This document shows, piece by piece, positions 52,315 through 61,512 of a stretch of 64,000 nt of DNA (the first letter of the stretch is position 1; every line of letters begins with the position of its first letter). Below the pieces are notes generated by a model. That model saw only the letters and a program-made list of their open reading frames with translations. It did not search any database and was not told the DNA's origin. This DNA comes from Cyanobacteria bacterium SZAS-4 (GTDB lineage Bacteria > Cyanobacteriota > Vampirovibrionia > Obscuribacterales > Obscuribacteraceae): the NCBI GenBank assembly GCA_018266255.1, contig JAFEAT010000015.1, positions 124,001 through 188,000 on the forward strand, in the 5' to 3' direction. The translations under genes were made by a program, and so were the position numbers.

Positions 52315-54624
52315 CTAATTGATTTGAGAAAAAGTCGTGCCTCCGACTGGTCCAAGTCCAGTTTCTCTGAAAGTTAGACGACCAAGCGTTCTTAGCGCAC
52401 CTGAACCCGGCCACCAGAGGGCGCGATCGGTCGCGGTCATGCCAGTGTCAGGATCCATTTTCACGTAAGGAGCCTGGTGAACGTACTCATCTCCCTGGCT
52501 AGCACCAACGTCCATTGTATCGACAAGATTTCCCTGAATATCATATTTGTTGTTCGAACATGCATCGGAATAATCTGGTGACTTTCCATCTGGGTCAACA
52601 AGCGTTGCGCTGACTCCAGGTGGAGGCCCTGCATCGATCTGCAAAGGTTGGCTCAAGTCATTGTTCGGCAAATAAATGTACAACTTGTTAGCTGTTTGAT
52701 CCGAAGCCTTCGTATTTGGCGATGAGTTGAAGGCAGCCATTGGAAACGGCGTATTCAACAAAACGTCAACATCTGAAGCTTTAGTCTTCGGTTGAATCTG
52801 CTGGCAACGAAGGAGAATATCGGCCTTTACATTGTTCAGACATGAACTTCCCATGGTCTGTTGCATCAATTGAAGAATAGTACCAACGCCTTCCAGCGGC
52901 AGATTGTAACCTTGATTCGGAACCGGCATGCTGTTTGGATTAGGTGGCACACGTTGACCAACCATACCGTAGTCTCTATATGCGCCCAATCCCGAGTCAT
53001 CGGTCGCCATCATATTTACGTTGATACCATTGTTTATACTCTTGCCGTCCAAGTCTCCAGAATTGTGATTGACGGTTTGAGAAGTGACACCACCAGTGAC
53101 TGGATTTGTTGTCTTGAACCCATTCGGACCGCCCTTGCCCTGGAACGCCACGATCACGGTCGCCTTTGCCCAATCAACTTGTGAAAAATTCTGGCTCTGA
53201 TTGGGGGTTCCAGTCACGGGTACTGTTCTCTGGAAAGTAGCCTGCATAGCGCCGAAGCCGGTTACGCATGGTCCGGTCAATCCAAAGTTTGGTGGCGAAG
53301 CAATTTGCGCACCACAATCGTTGATGTGAGTCGAGCTAGCCTGATTGAGAGCGTAAATTGTTTTCAGAGTATTGAATGCATTTGAACCAGTAGCAGGTGG
53401 ATTTGCAGCGGTGAAGCCTGGTTTCAAGTCAAGACTTCTCTTGCCCGCATACACAGTGCCCTGTGGAGGAGTGCCACCATTGGCAGCCCAGTTGCACCAC
53501 GCTGCGAGTAACGCAGCGCTTCCTGGTCCATTCGCGTTAGACATAAACGCTACATTTTGCGTAGTCTGTACATCATTCGTATCGCCAGCGATCCATGTGC
53601 TGTAAATTCCACCTGGACCACCGCCGATCTCTTCGTTGAAGATGTTGTCCCCGTTGACTGCGTTGGGATCGTATCCTGGTGGCACAGGATTCGCGCGCCA
53701 GTTGAGGAACTCGATGTAACCACTTGGAAGAGCGGCAGCAAATTCGAAACCGTTTCCTAGTGGTCCGTTGGTGCCCCCTTTATCGATTGCTCCGGCAATC
53801 GCGCAGGCCAGTGCACCACCGAAGATGGCAGTTTTCGATTCGAACGACTTTGCATCAACATGGAGCGCGTTAGGTGGTGCAGAACCAAATGGAGTTTGAT
53901 TAGCTTTGAAGTCGCCGTACGACACCAAATGCGGTGCTTGTTGCGGCATCACTGGTGTGCCGAAAAGAACTTGACCGGTAGGAAGATTGATCGGTCTGTA
54001 GCCAGCCATATATTTGCCAGGGCTCACCACTCCCCCAGGAGTATTGTTCAACGGCGTGAACTTTGTCGCTGATAGAGGAAGTGGAAAACCATCTAGAGTG
54101 TTGGTGTTGAAATAAACATTGGTTGCGCCAGGATCTTGCGATTTCATCCAGGCAGCGTCAGCGACAGTTCCGGCTACTCCGTTGTTTCCCCACATTCTGG
54201 TGTTGTTTTGCAAATCAGAGAATGTAGATGAGCCCGTCAATTTCGCTGTCAGAGCGGCTCCCATTTTGTCGACTTCAGCCGCAACTTGAGCGGCTTTGGC
54301 AGGGGCGTTCCCCTTAATTTTGTCAGCGTTGATAGAAATCAGAAGTGCAGCTGCAACAGCTCGATTGTAAGTTAAAAGCGTGATGCCGCCTGCATTAGGA
54401 GGGTAAACGAAAGGAGTAAAGTCGTAGGGAGGACCGGTCTCAGGCGGCACAGCAATCTTGAGCATCTGCTTGGCCGTGTTCAGGGTGCCTGCATCAGTGG
54501 TGTTAGCGACTTCACGACCGCCAGCCATGATTTTGGTCAGAAAGAAAACGGCAATTCCAATGACGATAATTACGAGAACGCAAATGGCTACCAGTCCAAG
54601 AGTGGATCCTTTTCGTCGACGCAT
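52315..54624 (-). CDS. Large Tad-like N-terminally anchored protein (copy 1)
   Basis: The 769-residue protein starts RRRKGSTLGLVAICVLVIIV, a basic start and one long membrane helix, followed by GGREVANTTDAGTLNTAKQM. This resembles the Tad (TadE/TadG) N-terminal domain, in which a helix is followed by a conserved DAAALA-type block. The remaining ~700 residues are extracytoplasmic, Gly/Asn/Pro-rich, with four or more cysteines and YNRAVAAALLISINADKIKG near the start. It shares GG(A)xxCAIxGxIDK and GYIE blocks with the partial protein at 62016. ATG at 54624 has the strong site AGAGGTGAG. No pilin ATPase or prepilin peptidase is nearby. Confidence 0.78.
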   Translation of the reverse strand: MRRRKGSTLGLVAICVLVIIVIGIAVFFLTKIMAGGREVANTTDAGTLNTAKQMLKIAVPPETGPPYDFTPFVYPPNAGGITLLTYNRAVAAALLISINADKIKGNAPAKAAQVAAEVDKMGAALTAKLTGSSTFSDLQNNTRMWGNNGVAGTVADAAWMKSQDPGATNVYFNTNTLDGFPLPLSATKFTPLNNTPGGVVSPGKYMAGYRPINLPTGQVLFGTPVMPQQAPHLVSYGDFKANQTPFGSAPPNALHVDAKSFESKTAIFGGALACAIAGAIDKGGTNGPLGNGFEFAAALPSGYIEFLNWRANPVPPGYDPNAVNGDNIFNEEIGGGPGGIYSTWIAGDTNDVQTTQNVAFMSNANGPGSAALLAAWCNWAANGGTPPQGTVYAGKRSLDLKPGFTAANPPATGSNAFNTLKTIYALNQASSTHINDCGAQIASPPNFGLTGPCVTGFGAMQATFQRTVPVTGTPNQSQNFSQVDWAKATVIVAFQGKGGPNGFKTTNPVTGGVTSQTVNHNSGDLDGKSINNGINVNMMATDDSGLGAYRDYGMVGQRVPPNPNSMPVPNQGYNLPLEGVGTILQLMQQTMGSSCLNNVKADILLRCQQIQPKTKASDVDVLLNTPFPMAAFNSSPNTKASDQTANKLYIYLPNNDLSQPLQIDAGPPPGVSATLVDPDGKSPDYSDACSNNKYDIQGNLVDTMDVGASQGDEYVHQAPYVKMDPDTGMTATDRALWWPGSGALRTLGRLTFRETGLGPVGGTTFSQIN

Positions 54625-54685
54625 ATCTCACCTCTACTACCGTAGATAACGGCTGATCACGGGTCACATTAACGGGGACTCATTT

Positions 54686-54713
54686 ATAGTATACCCGTAA
54701 TCCTATAATACAA
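54686..54713 (-). promoter_or_regulatory. Possible promoter of the Tad-like gene
   Basis: On the minus strand TTGTAT (54713-54708), a 16-base spacer and TACTAT (54691-54686) lie ~65 bases before the ATG at 54624, in an A/T-rich stretch. Confidence 0.4.
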
Positions 54714-54832
54714 ATCCATTTAATCCGTTGGAAGTGCCTACTGGCGAGGCTTTGACGAAAAATCGTGTGTTTAGTGCGGTTTCCAGCTGCAAAACGCTCA
54801 AAATAAAATTTCAAAATTCTTTGGAATGACAA

Positions 54833-55441
54833 TCAGGCTGCCAAAAAAGCGGTGCTGGTCGCCGAATAAACACCGCATGCGGTTGCTTGCACAGTTCCGC
54901 CACTCGCATACGAAATTACTACAGTGCCGTTGTAGTCAACATCAATGTGACTAGCGCAGACAAAGCCTTTGCGACCACAGTTGTAATGATTCCAGACTGT
55001 CCCTTGCTTGATCCAGTATCCATGCGGTTCGTCGACTCTCTTGAGCATTCCGAACTGATCGTAACGAAAAAATCGCGAAGTACCGTCTGGGTAGTCGACT
55101 TGCGAAACCTGATGTTCAGCCGTTCCAGCGTGATGTACTGAATATTGCGAATGCAATTCGGATGACACCGTTATGACGAATGAACCGTCAGGATTCAATT
55201 TTGAGGTAACCCCAGAACCTCTCTCGACCACAGTTACAACGCCAAATTCGTTGACACTTACATCCATATCGAACACCTGCACTCCATCGGTCCAGACTTC
55301 GCCAATTTTGTCCAGGCGATAACCTTGATTAGTAAATGACAGCAATGCTGCGGTTTCAGCATCGTAGGAGAAAGACTTGCGTACTTCGCCGTTGACCGAA
55401 AGAATTGAAACTACGCGTCCGGCTTCATCAGTTAATTGCAT
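54833..55441 (-). CDS. YD/RHS-repeat-like protein
   Basis: This 202-residue protein without a signal peptide consists of beta-strand repeats of the RHS/YD kind: DEAGRVVSILSVNGEVRKSF, VNEFGVVTVVERGSGVTSKL, VDYPDGTSRFFRYDQFGMLK. ATG at 55441 has AGGAG nine bases upstream. Similar strands occur in the giant protein at ~45.5-45.9 kb and the small gene at 39852. The C-terminal ~60 residues contain several cysteines (NCGRKGFVCASH, ATACGVY). It lies between the VirB6-like pair and the Tad-like gene on the same strand and may be an effector or surface component. Confidence 0.65.
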   Translation of the reverse strand: MQLTDEAGRVVSILSVNGEVRKSFSYDAETAALLSFTNQGYRLDKIGEVWTDGVQVFDMDVSVNEFGVVTVVERGSGVTSKLNPDGSFVITVSSELHSQYSVHHAGTAEHQVSQVDYPDGTSRFFRYDQFGMLKRVDEPHGYWIKQGTVWNHYNCGRKGFVCASHIDVDYNGTVVISYASGGTVQATACGVYSATSTAFLAA

Positions 55442-55564
55442 ACTCGTCGCTCCTTTATGACAGGATCCAAGACAGGGGCGCTTGGAAGATGCGTTGAATT
55501 ATGCACAGCAAGAGGGTCCGCCTTTGGTCAGGCGTGTGGCAGATTTGGGTCAGCTAATTTGTCG

Positions 55565-58500
55565 TTACCGTCCTGGGCGGTGAGAAGAAGCGAATCGGAG
55601 AGTAGCATTGAGCTTGGAGCAGCTTAGCGGCACAGAGGCCAACGCATTCTGGTCGTCGTCGAGAAGGTCGAAAGTATTGAGATGCTGAAAACCATGAGCA
55701 TTGAATTCACTACCCGGGTCAACATGTTTCACTTCCGCGCAGGTGCGCAACTTGCTGAGAAAAGTCACTACAGTGTGTCCATTGCTAGAAGGCGCCTGCG
55801 AAGCGCGATCGTTTCGCACAGACTGCAGCACAACCGGTTCCTCTGATCGCCCAGTCGGAACTGCTAGAGGTTGAAGGTCGACCTGTGACTCCCGAGCAAA
55901 GTGAGATTCACTTGAACGGTATGTTTCCTGTGGAAAATACAAGTGCTGCGCAACGTTCGATTCAGGGTGGATAGCACCTGTCGCAGCAACATTTGTCTGA
56001 TTCGCTGTTTCGCCGAATTCGAAGTAAGCGGTGCGACCATAAACAGGTGCATCCTCGACAGCGAACGTCAAAGATTGTTGTTGCGGTGGAGCGACTGGAG
56101 GCTGCACTGATTGATAGGCAGCTGGCTGAGATAAAGCGATTAGTGGATCTGAGTGGAGCGAAGCAGCAATATCAGACTGGTTTGGTTCGTTCCATGTTGT
56201 TGACCGAGCAAAAACTGGAGTCGAAGCAAAAGGGCGCCACTCAGGCGTTGCAGCGGTTGTCGGACGAGCTAGTAGTGGTGGAAGCGACGGAACTGTTACC
56301 GGCGGCAGCGAAGTTAAGGTCACTGGTGCAGAGGATTGAGATGGCGATGGGTCATGTGAAGCTCGGAAAAATCCTGAGGAACATGCGGCAGCAGCGGATG
56401 AATGAGCCGCTACTTGGGTCGGAGGCACCACAGACCTAGCGTGAGACGCGCTTGCGAAGGTAGTAGTCAATGCTCCGTTACTGAATGTCGATTGTTGAAT
56501 CGATGCACCAGAAGCATTGAATGCGGTGTAAGTTGTTGAAGAACCGTTAGGCGCAACTTCTAAAGCTCCAAGAACGGTGGTGCCATTCAGATAACTCAAC
56601 TCGTAAGCGCCGTTCTCTTTAGGTGTGAGAGTGATGGTTTGCGGAACAGCAGTTCCAGGCACGGTCGCAGTTCCAGGCAAAGCAGCACTTCCAGGCACAG
56701 CAGCACTTCCAGGCATAGCAGCACTTGCAGGCACAGTAGCACTTCCAGGCGCCGTCGCACTTCCAGGCGCCGTCGCATTTCCAGGCGCCGTTCCAGCACC
56801 GGCACCCACCGTCAAAGACCATTGACCAGGCAGCCCGTTGAATGTCAAAGTGCCACCATTGGCTAGAGGAATGGTGTTTGTCTGTCCCGCAGGCAGAGTA
56901 ACAGGGCTATAAGACACGCCACCGAAGGTAGTGGCACCAGCAGTTGATTGTTTAAGCAGCTGCGTGGGAACCATCAGCACCGGCGCTTCTCCTTCGCCTC
57001 CGGGAACCAGGTAGAAAGTACCGGCTGAAGTTCGTATTGCCAAGCTCGGGGCGCCATTATTGGCGATGAATGCTTTCGAAGGAGCAATCAATGGAACCTG
57101 ACCTGCTGCATTCGCTGCGACTTGCGCACCCAGCAGGCGCACCTTCGCTGTCTCAACTGCTGCAACTAATGGCATTAAAGCCGAAACCGCAGCAGCCGGC
57201 ACCGTCAGCGGGGGAGCCGACGCGACAGGAACCCAAGCCAACTGTGGAATTGGTTTAAGAGCTTGAGGCGATACGGCAGATGGTGGCAAAGTCACAGTCG
57301 GTGCCTGCGTGGACATCGGCCCAGGATTGCCAGGCACATGGGGAACCGATTGAGGAACAGGTTGCGTAGAAGGCTGCGAGGGAACAGCGGAAGTCGCTCC
57401 AGCAGCAGCAGCGCCAGCGGTTGGTGTATTAGTTCGACTAGCCGCTCCTGCAGCACCTCTTGCGCCTGCCGAACTGCCCGCGCCGCCCGCACCTCCGGCA
57501 CCAGATGCGCCACCAGCACCAGGCGCTCCAGAAGTTGCTTTTTGAGCAGCTTCCATGCCCGCAGCTCGCACTAAACCACTGAAATCAAAAGCGAACTTCA
57601 CGGCATTGACCGCAAGGAAATTTAGTGCCGCCATTATGAGAGTGCCCGTTTCTCCAACGCCTTTAAAGCAAGCCATCAATAAGATCACAGTGTTCCAAAA
57701 CAGGCTCCAGAAACAGATTGTGATCACACCTTCGACCCAACTTGGAAATGCACTGCGCAATTGAGCCATCGGCCAAACCCAAAGTCCTGCCATAATCGGA
57801 CCGACGAAAAACAAGTAGAGCAAGTAAGCCATTTGGAAGGCACAGAGCACATCCCAGGTCAACGTCAAACCGGCGTTAGAGCCGAATGCAACAAATCTAG
57901 CAGCAACAGCATTGGCAGGCATTCCTTCATCAGTGCGTCCATCGCTCGCAGCACTTCTAGCACCAGATGAACCACCACATGGATCATCCTGTTTGCTTTC
58001 AATCAAACCAGCTTCGTATGTCTGCTGGTTTGTTACCGCAGGTTGACTCCACGGTTGTGCGGCACCGACATTTTGATTCTCTTCCGGAGTGCGCACAGGG
58101 AATGCTCTAATCTGCGCGCACATAGCATCTTTGTACATATTCGAACCGAATAGTGTCTCGTATTCTCCAGCCATGCTCAAGACAAGGCTGTTCGAAAAAT
58201 CGATTCCATAATTGACAATCAAATAGCTAGCGGGAATGAGAAAAATAGCCACCAGCGTCCGCAGAATTCCGTCAAAAGGATTGCAGTCACCAAGAACAGG
58301 ATTACCAGCCGAAACCATTGCTCGTGTTTGACTGAGCACCGCCCCTGGTAGCAACAATAAAATGCCAATTGGCACGAACAGATTGTTGCGAATCAAATTC
58401 CAAACGTTATTGCCGTCGGATGTAAAGTTTTGAAGATATTTAGAACTGTAATCAATCGCGTTTGCGGCTTGGTCCTTGGTCAGCTCGCCAAGGGCGTTTC

Positions 58501-59014
58501 CACCTGCAATAAATTGCGCCGTGGTTTGTGCCTTGGCATGATTTGCAGCATTGAGCGGGTATAACATCGTGTTCGCTAATACATCACCCGCCTGCAAATT
58601 TTGTGCAAACGCTTTCAGATCAGAATTTTCCCAACCGTTGAATCCGCCGAGACCAGAAAGGTGTGAATAGTACATGCCTTCAACAACTCTGCTCTCTGTC
58701 TTCCAACCCATGGCAGAAGCAGCTGTGGGCGGGAAAACGGTGCCCAGAGGCGAAGCGCCTCGCACGAGAGCTGGATTGACAAAACCGGCTAGCGGTTTTC
58801 CAGTTTTGGGATCGCGAAAGTCATTGCCACCCCATTGCGGATAACCCAAATACTTCATGCTCGGGTGTGCCAACAGAAATTGCTGCGCCATTTGATCGAG
58901 ACTGTTCTGTCCATTCTTGGCTTGAGCAGGCTTTGCAAACACACATTGTGAGCTAATCTGCAGCACGAAAAGAAAAATACAGAGTTTGCGCAAGATAGAA
59001 ACAAAGTAGATCAT
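55565..59014 (-). CDS. Polytopic VirB6/TrbL-like protein with long low-complexity tail
   Basis: The 1149-residue protein has a signal peptide-like start (LRKLCIFLFVLQISSQCVFA). It then has about five membrane segments within residues ~200-490: NNLFVPIGILLLLPGAVLSQ, ILRTLVAIFLIPASYLIVNY, a long one at AYLLYLFFVGPIMAGLWVWP, VEGVITICFWSLFWNTVILL, and LIMAALNFLAVNAVKFAF. Spacing and the WP...W pattern recall TrbL/VirB6 channel components. After residue ~500 it is Gly/Ala-rich, then contains strands and a 6-residue repeat (PGSATA-like), and ends in a Ser/Pro/Thr-rich region. It overlaps the upstream paralogue by 4 bases. Confidence 0.72.
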   Translation of the reverse strand: MIYFVSILRKLCIFLFVLQISSQCVFAKPAQAKNGQNSLDQMAQQFLLAHPSMKYLGYPQWGGNDFRDPKTGKPLAGFVNPALVRGASPLGTVFPPTAASAMGWKTESRVVEGMYYSHLSGLGGFNGWENSDLKAFAQNLQAGDVLANTMLYPLNAANHAKAQTTAQFIAGGNALGELTKDQAANAIDYSSKYLQNFTSDGNNVWNLIRNNLFVPIGILLLLPGAVLSQTRAMVSAGNPVLGDCNPFDGILRTLVAIFLIPASYLIVNYGIDFSNSLVLSMAGEYETLFGSNMYKDAMCAQIRAFPVRTPEENQNVGAAQPWSQPAVTNQQTYEAGLIESKQDDPCGGSSGARSAASDGRTDEGMPANAVAARFVAFGSNAGLTLTWDVLCAFQMAYLLYLFFVGPIMAGLWVWPMAQLRSAFPSWVEGVITICFWSLFWNTVILLMACFKGVGETGTLIMAALNFLAVNAVKFAFDFSGLVRAAGMEAAQKATSGAPGAGGASGAGGAGGAGSSAGARGAAGAASRTNTPTAGAAAAGATSAVPSQPSTQPVPQSVPHVPGNPGPMSTQAPTVTLPPSAVSPQALKPIPQLAWVPVASAPPLTVPAAAVSALMPLVAAVETAKVRLLGAQVAANAAGQVPLIAPSKAFIANNGAPSLAIRTSAGTFYLVPGGEGEAPVLMVPTQLLKQSTAGATTFGGVSYSPVTLPAGQTNTIPLANGGTLTFNGLPGQWSLTVGAGAGTAPGNATAPGSATAPGSATVPASAAMPGSAAVPGSAALPGTATVPGTAVPQTITLTPKENGAYELSYLNGTTVLGALEVAPNGSSTTYTAFNASGASIQQSTFSNGALTTTFASASHARSVVPPTQVAAHSSAAAACSSGFFRASHDPSPSQSSAPVTLTSLPPVTVPSLPPLLARPTTAATPEWRPFASTPVFARSTTWNEPNQSDIAASLHSDPLIALSQPAAYQSVQPPVAPPQQQSLTFAVEDAPVYGRTAYFEFGETANQTNVAATGAIHPESNVAQHLYFPQETYRSSESHFARESQVDLQPLAVPTGRSEEPVVLQSVRNDRASQAPSSNGHTVVTFLSKLRTCAEVKHVDPGSEFNAHGFQHLNTFDLLDDDQNALASVPLSCSKLNATLRFASSHRPGR
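56658..56797 (-). repeat. Coding 18-bp tandem repeat, seven to eight copies
   Basis: Seven head-to-tail 18-base units (56658-56783) and a partial eighth encode PGxAxx hexapeptides in the VirB6-like protein. Units differ at one to four bases. The plus-strand form is GGCACAGCAGCACTTCCA. The period is a multiple of three, so unit number can change in frame. Confidence 0.9.
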
Positions 59015-60552
59015 GCTGACACTCCCGAACCAGTTGATGAAAGATAGTTGTCCAACATTTCCCCAGGCTTGAATTCAAAGGGCATGAAAGGAACATAGGA
59101 CAACATCGCAAGAAATGCGCAGTAAACCAGCTTCTCCCATGGACTAGAAGCATCGTAAGAACCAGACTGCATCAGCCACTGCAAACGCGTGCTCATGCAC
59201 AACAAAATAATGCACCACCAAAAACGCCACAGCACCAAATTCGTAACAGCATCGACCCAATTGGCGAACACTGGCTTGAATAGACTGTTCACACCTGAAG
59301 GCCAGGCAAAGAATGTCGCCGCAATCGGTCCCATCAAGAACAGATAACAAATCATTACCAGCTGAAAATCCAGCAGAACTGCAAGCGCATAATTCATCAA
59401 CAGATCGAAAGTGCCAGTGATTGCATCTTGGGTAGCTGCCAAAGTCGATTGCTGCTCGGCTTCACGTTGACCGGCGAAATCGTCTGTTGACGAAAGATTC
59501 GATGTTTGCTCTCCGGCCCAATTCGCGACCGAAGAAATTGTGATGCTGCGTCGAACAGCATCGGTCATCGAATTGCCAATATCGATTCCATAGCTAATAA
59601 ATAGCTGGGTAGCAGGAATTAAAAAGATTGCCACCACAGCTCTGAGAATTCCAGTGAACGGACTTGAGGTGTCTTCATCAGCAGAAGCAAGCACGTTGAC
59701 TCGTATCATCGCCTTGATTTGAGTAGACACAACGCCTGGAAGAAGCAGCAACAATGCAAGCGGAATAAACATGTATTGGTGCATCTGCTGAACCATCCAC
59801 ACCGCCTGTTGAACAGTTCGGTCCGAATCACCATTGATTGGAACGCCCGCATTTTCATTCGCTACGTTTATCAAAGCTGAGGTAAATGTGGCCAAATTAG
59901 CATCGAAAGTATCTCGTGCGGCAGCACCAGCTGCGCCACCCACACTCTGAAGCGAGCCCTGAAAAGATGCCTGTTGTGATTGAAAAGATGGATTCAATAG
60001 AGCCTCTGGAGCGCGCTGCGCACCGTTGAGAGAAGCGGCATGCGAAACCAAATCGCTCGGCGGAGCACCTGTCATTCTGGGAGCGTTGCTAAAAGCAACC
60101 GGATTCATGTTATCGATCGACAGATCGTGATTGGGAGTGACGCGAAATGGAATGCCAAACATCGGTGCGCCAAAATGATTCTTCATCGGATCGGGATACT
60201 CGGTAAAGAGGCGCTGCATGAACGGATGCGCAGTGTTTTGTTTCTCATTTACCCGCAACGCCTTTGCACCAGCCGCGACACCACGTAAGTCGAAGTTTTT
60301 ACCATCAACCATGCCTGCTCTGTGTTGGGAAGAATATGCAGGTGACTTTCCGCCTCTGGTTTGTTTAGAGGTCTGCCAGCTGCGATCGTTCAGTCCTTGA
60401 TTGGGAGCAAAGTTGTAGAAGGAGTTTTGAAGCCCAGAAAAAGAAGGCGAGGTGCCGCCAATGGTCGTGCCCGATGGCTGCGAATAGGCGAATTCCGCAC
60501 AAGCAACCGACCAGAGAATCAAAAACGCCGAGAGCATCCATCGGAATTTCAT
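59011..60552 (-). CDS. Polytopic VirB6/TrbL-like protein (paralogue)
   Basis: This 513-residue protein has a signal peptide (LSAFLILWSVACAEFAYSQP) and a polar ~240-residue N-terminal part. Membrane segments follow: YMFIPLALLLLLPGVVSTQ, ILRAVVAIFLIPATQLFISY, LLDFQLVMICYLFLMGPIAA, AVTNLVLWRFWWCIILLCMS, YCAFLAMLSYVPFMPFEF. These correspond one to one with segments of the next gene (for example ILRxLVAIFLIPAxxLIxxYGID), so the two arose by duplication. Such tandem pairs suggest a heteromeric channel. The genes overlap by ATGA. It starts ~90 bases from the divergent PfkB gene. Confidence 0.75.
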   Translation of the reverse strand: MKFRWMLSAFLILWSVACAEFAYSQPSGTTIGGTSPSFSGLQNSFYNFAPNQGLNDRSWQTSKQTRGGKSPAYSSQHRAGMVDGKNFDLRGVAAGAKALRVNEKQNTAHPFMQRLFTEYPDPMKNHFGAPMFGIPFRVTPNHDLSIDNMNPVAFSNAPRMTGAPPSDLVSHAASLNGAQRAPEALLNPSFQSQQASFQGSLQSVGGAAGAAARDTFDANLATFTSALINVANENAGVPINGDSDRTVQQAVWMVQQMHQYMFIPLALLLLLPGVVSTQIKAMIRVNVLASADEDTSSPFTGILRAVVAIFLIPATQLFISYGIDIGNSMTDAVRRSITISSVANWAGEQTSNLSSTDDFAGQREAEQQSTLAATQDAITGTFDLLMNYALAVLLDFQLVMICYLFLMGPIAATFFAWPSGVNSLFKPVFANWVDAVTNLVLWRFWWCIILLCMSTRLQWLMQSGSYDASSPWEKLVYCAFLAMLSYVPFMPFEFKPGEMLDNYLSSTGSGVSA

Positions 60553-60598
60553 CTAGTAACTCGCATTGACGCTGGGTGACGAGCTTAAGATAAAGATG

Positions 60599-60622
60599 AT
60601 TTGGTCCAAATTTGGTTCAAAT
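60599..60622. promoter_or_regulatory. Two tandem 13-bp palindromes between divergent genes
   Basis: ATTTGGTCCAAAT (60599-60611) is a perfect palindrome. ATTTGGTTCAAAT (60610-60622) is a near copy sharing two bases with it, giving an 11-base period, about one DNA turn. They lie between the starts of the VirB6-like operon and the PfkB gene, with TATGAT at 60632-60637 as a possible -10 for the latter. This looks like a double operator for one repressor. Confidence 0.55.
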
Positions 60623-60643
60623 CTCAGATGGTATGATTTGGGG

Positions 60644-61489
60644 ATGTCCAGCATCTTAGTCATAGGCTGCGCTTCGCTCGACACGATTCACGTCGAAAAG
60701 AACGGCAGTCGAACCACATATGAAACAATCGGGGGCGCCGGTCTATACACGGCGCTGGCGGCCCGCATGTCTATTCCCGTGACGTTGTATGCGCCCAAGC
60801 CGCACCCTATGCCCAGGGCGCTGGAGCTGGTCGAGCAGCTGCTCGATTGGCAGGGTCCGACCTGTCATCCAGATGCGGTGCCGCGCCTGGAAATAGTTCA
60901 TCACGGCGGAGGTAAGGCCACACTCTTAAACGCCAGCTGGGGCGCAGAATCGATGCTGACGCCTGAGCAGTTGCCGACGTTGGATAATACTAGCATCGTC
61001 CACATAGCTGCCTTGAGTTCAGCCAACTCACAGTACGCGTTCTTGACGAGATGTCGGCAACAGCAAGGCGTAGCTGTCTCGGTCGGTACATATGCAAAAC
61101 TGGTCTATCAATCAACGGCAGAAGTGCGCGAGTTGTTTGACGCCAGCGACTACTTCTTTATGAACGACAATGAAGCGCGTGGACTGTTTCAGGCAGGAGA
61201 GTTAGAGACGCCTCGAAAACGACCAAGATTTTTCGTTACAGATGGAGAAAATGGCGCCACCGTATATGATGGTAGCCAACAATTCAAAATTCCAGCTTCA
61301 CCGATTGCTGAATTGGATCCGACCGGTGCAGGCGATACTTTCTGTGGCGCGACCCTGGCGCATATCCTTCACAACATGCCGATTCAAGAAGCCGCCGAGG
61401 TGGCTTGCGATCTGGCATCTCAGAATGTTGCGCACATCGGTCCTAGTTACATTCTGGAAAATTTGCAGCACAAATCAAAGAGTCGTTGA
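60644..61489 (+). CDS. PfkB-family carbohydrate/nucleoside kinase
   Basis: This ~281-residue sugar kinase of the ribokinase/PfkB fold starts at ATG 60644 (SSILVIGCASLDTIHV), chosen over an upstream extension to 60566. IGGAGLYTALAAR is the N-terminal substrate block, and LDPTGAGDTFCGATLA carries the catalytic aspartate and anion hole of the second PfkB signature. It phosphorylates a sugar or nucleoside with ATP; the substrate cannot be told from sequence. It is the only plus-strand gene between two minus-strand Tad/VirB6-like blocks. Confidence 0.92.
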   Translation: MSSILVIGCASLDTIHVEKNGSRTTYETIGGAGLYTALAARMSIPVTLYAPKPHPMPRALELVEQLLDWQGPTCHPDAVPRLEIVHHGGGKATLLNASWGAESMLTPEQLPTLDNTSIVHIAALSSANSQYAFLTRCRQQQGVAVSVGTYAKLVYQSTAEVRELFDASDYFFMNDNEARGLFQAGELETPRKRPRFFVTDGENGATVYDGSQQFKIPASPIAELDPTGAGDTFCGATLAHILHNMPIQEAAEVACDLASQNVAHIGPSYILENLQHKSKSR

Positions 61490-61512
61490 ACACTCTGGTT
61501 TACTGCTCACAG

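Noticed and set aside
52861..53184. 107-codon plus-strand ORF opposite the Tad-like gene
   Set aside because: It lies within a long well-supported minus-strand gene and its product shows no protein-like pattern.
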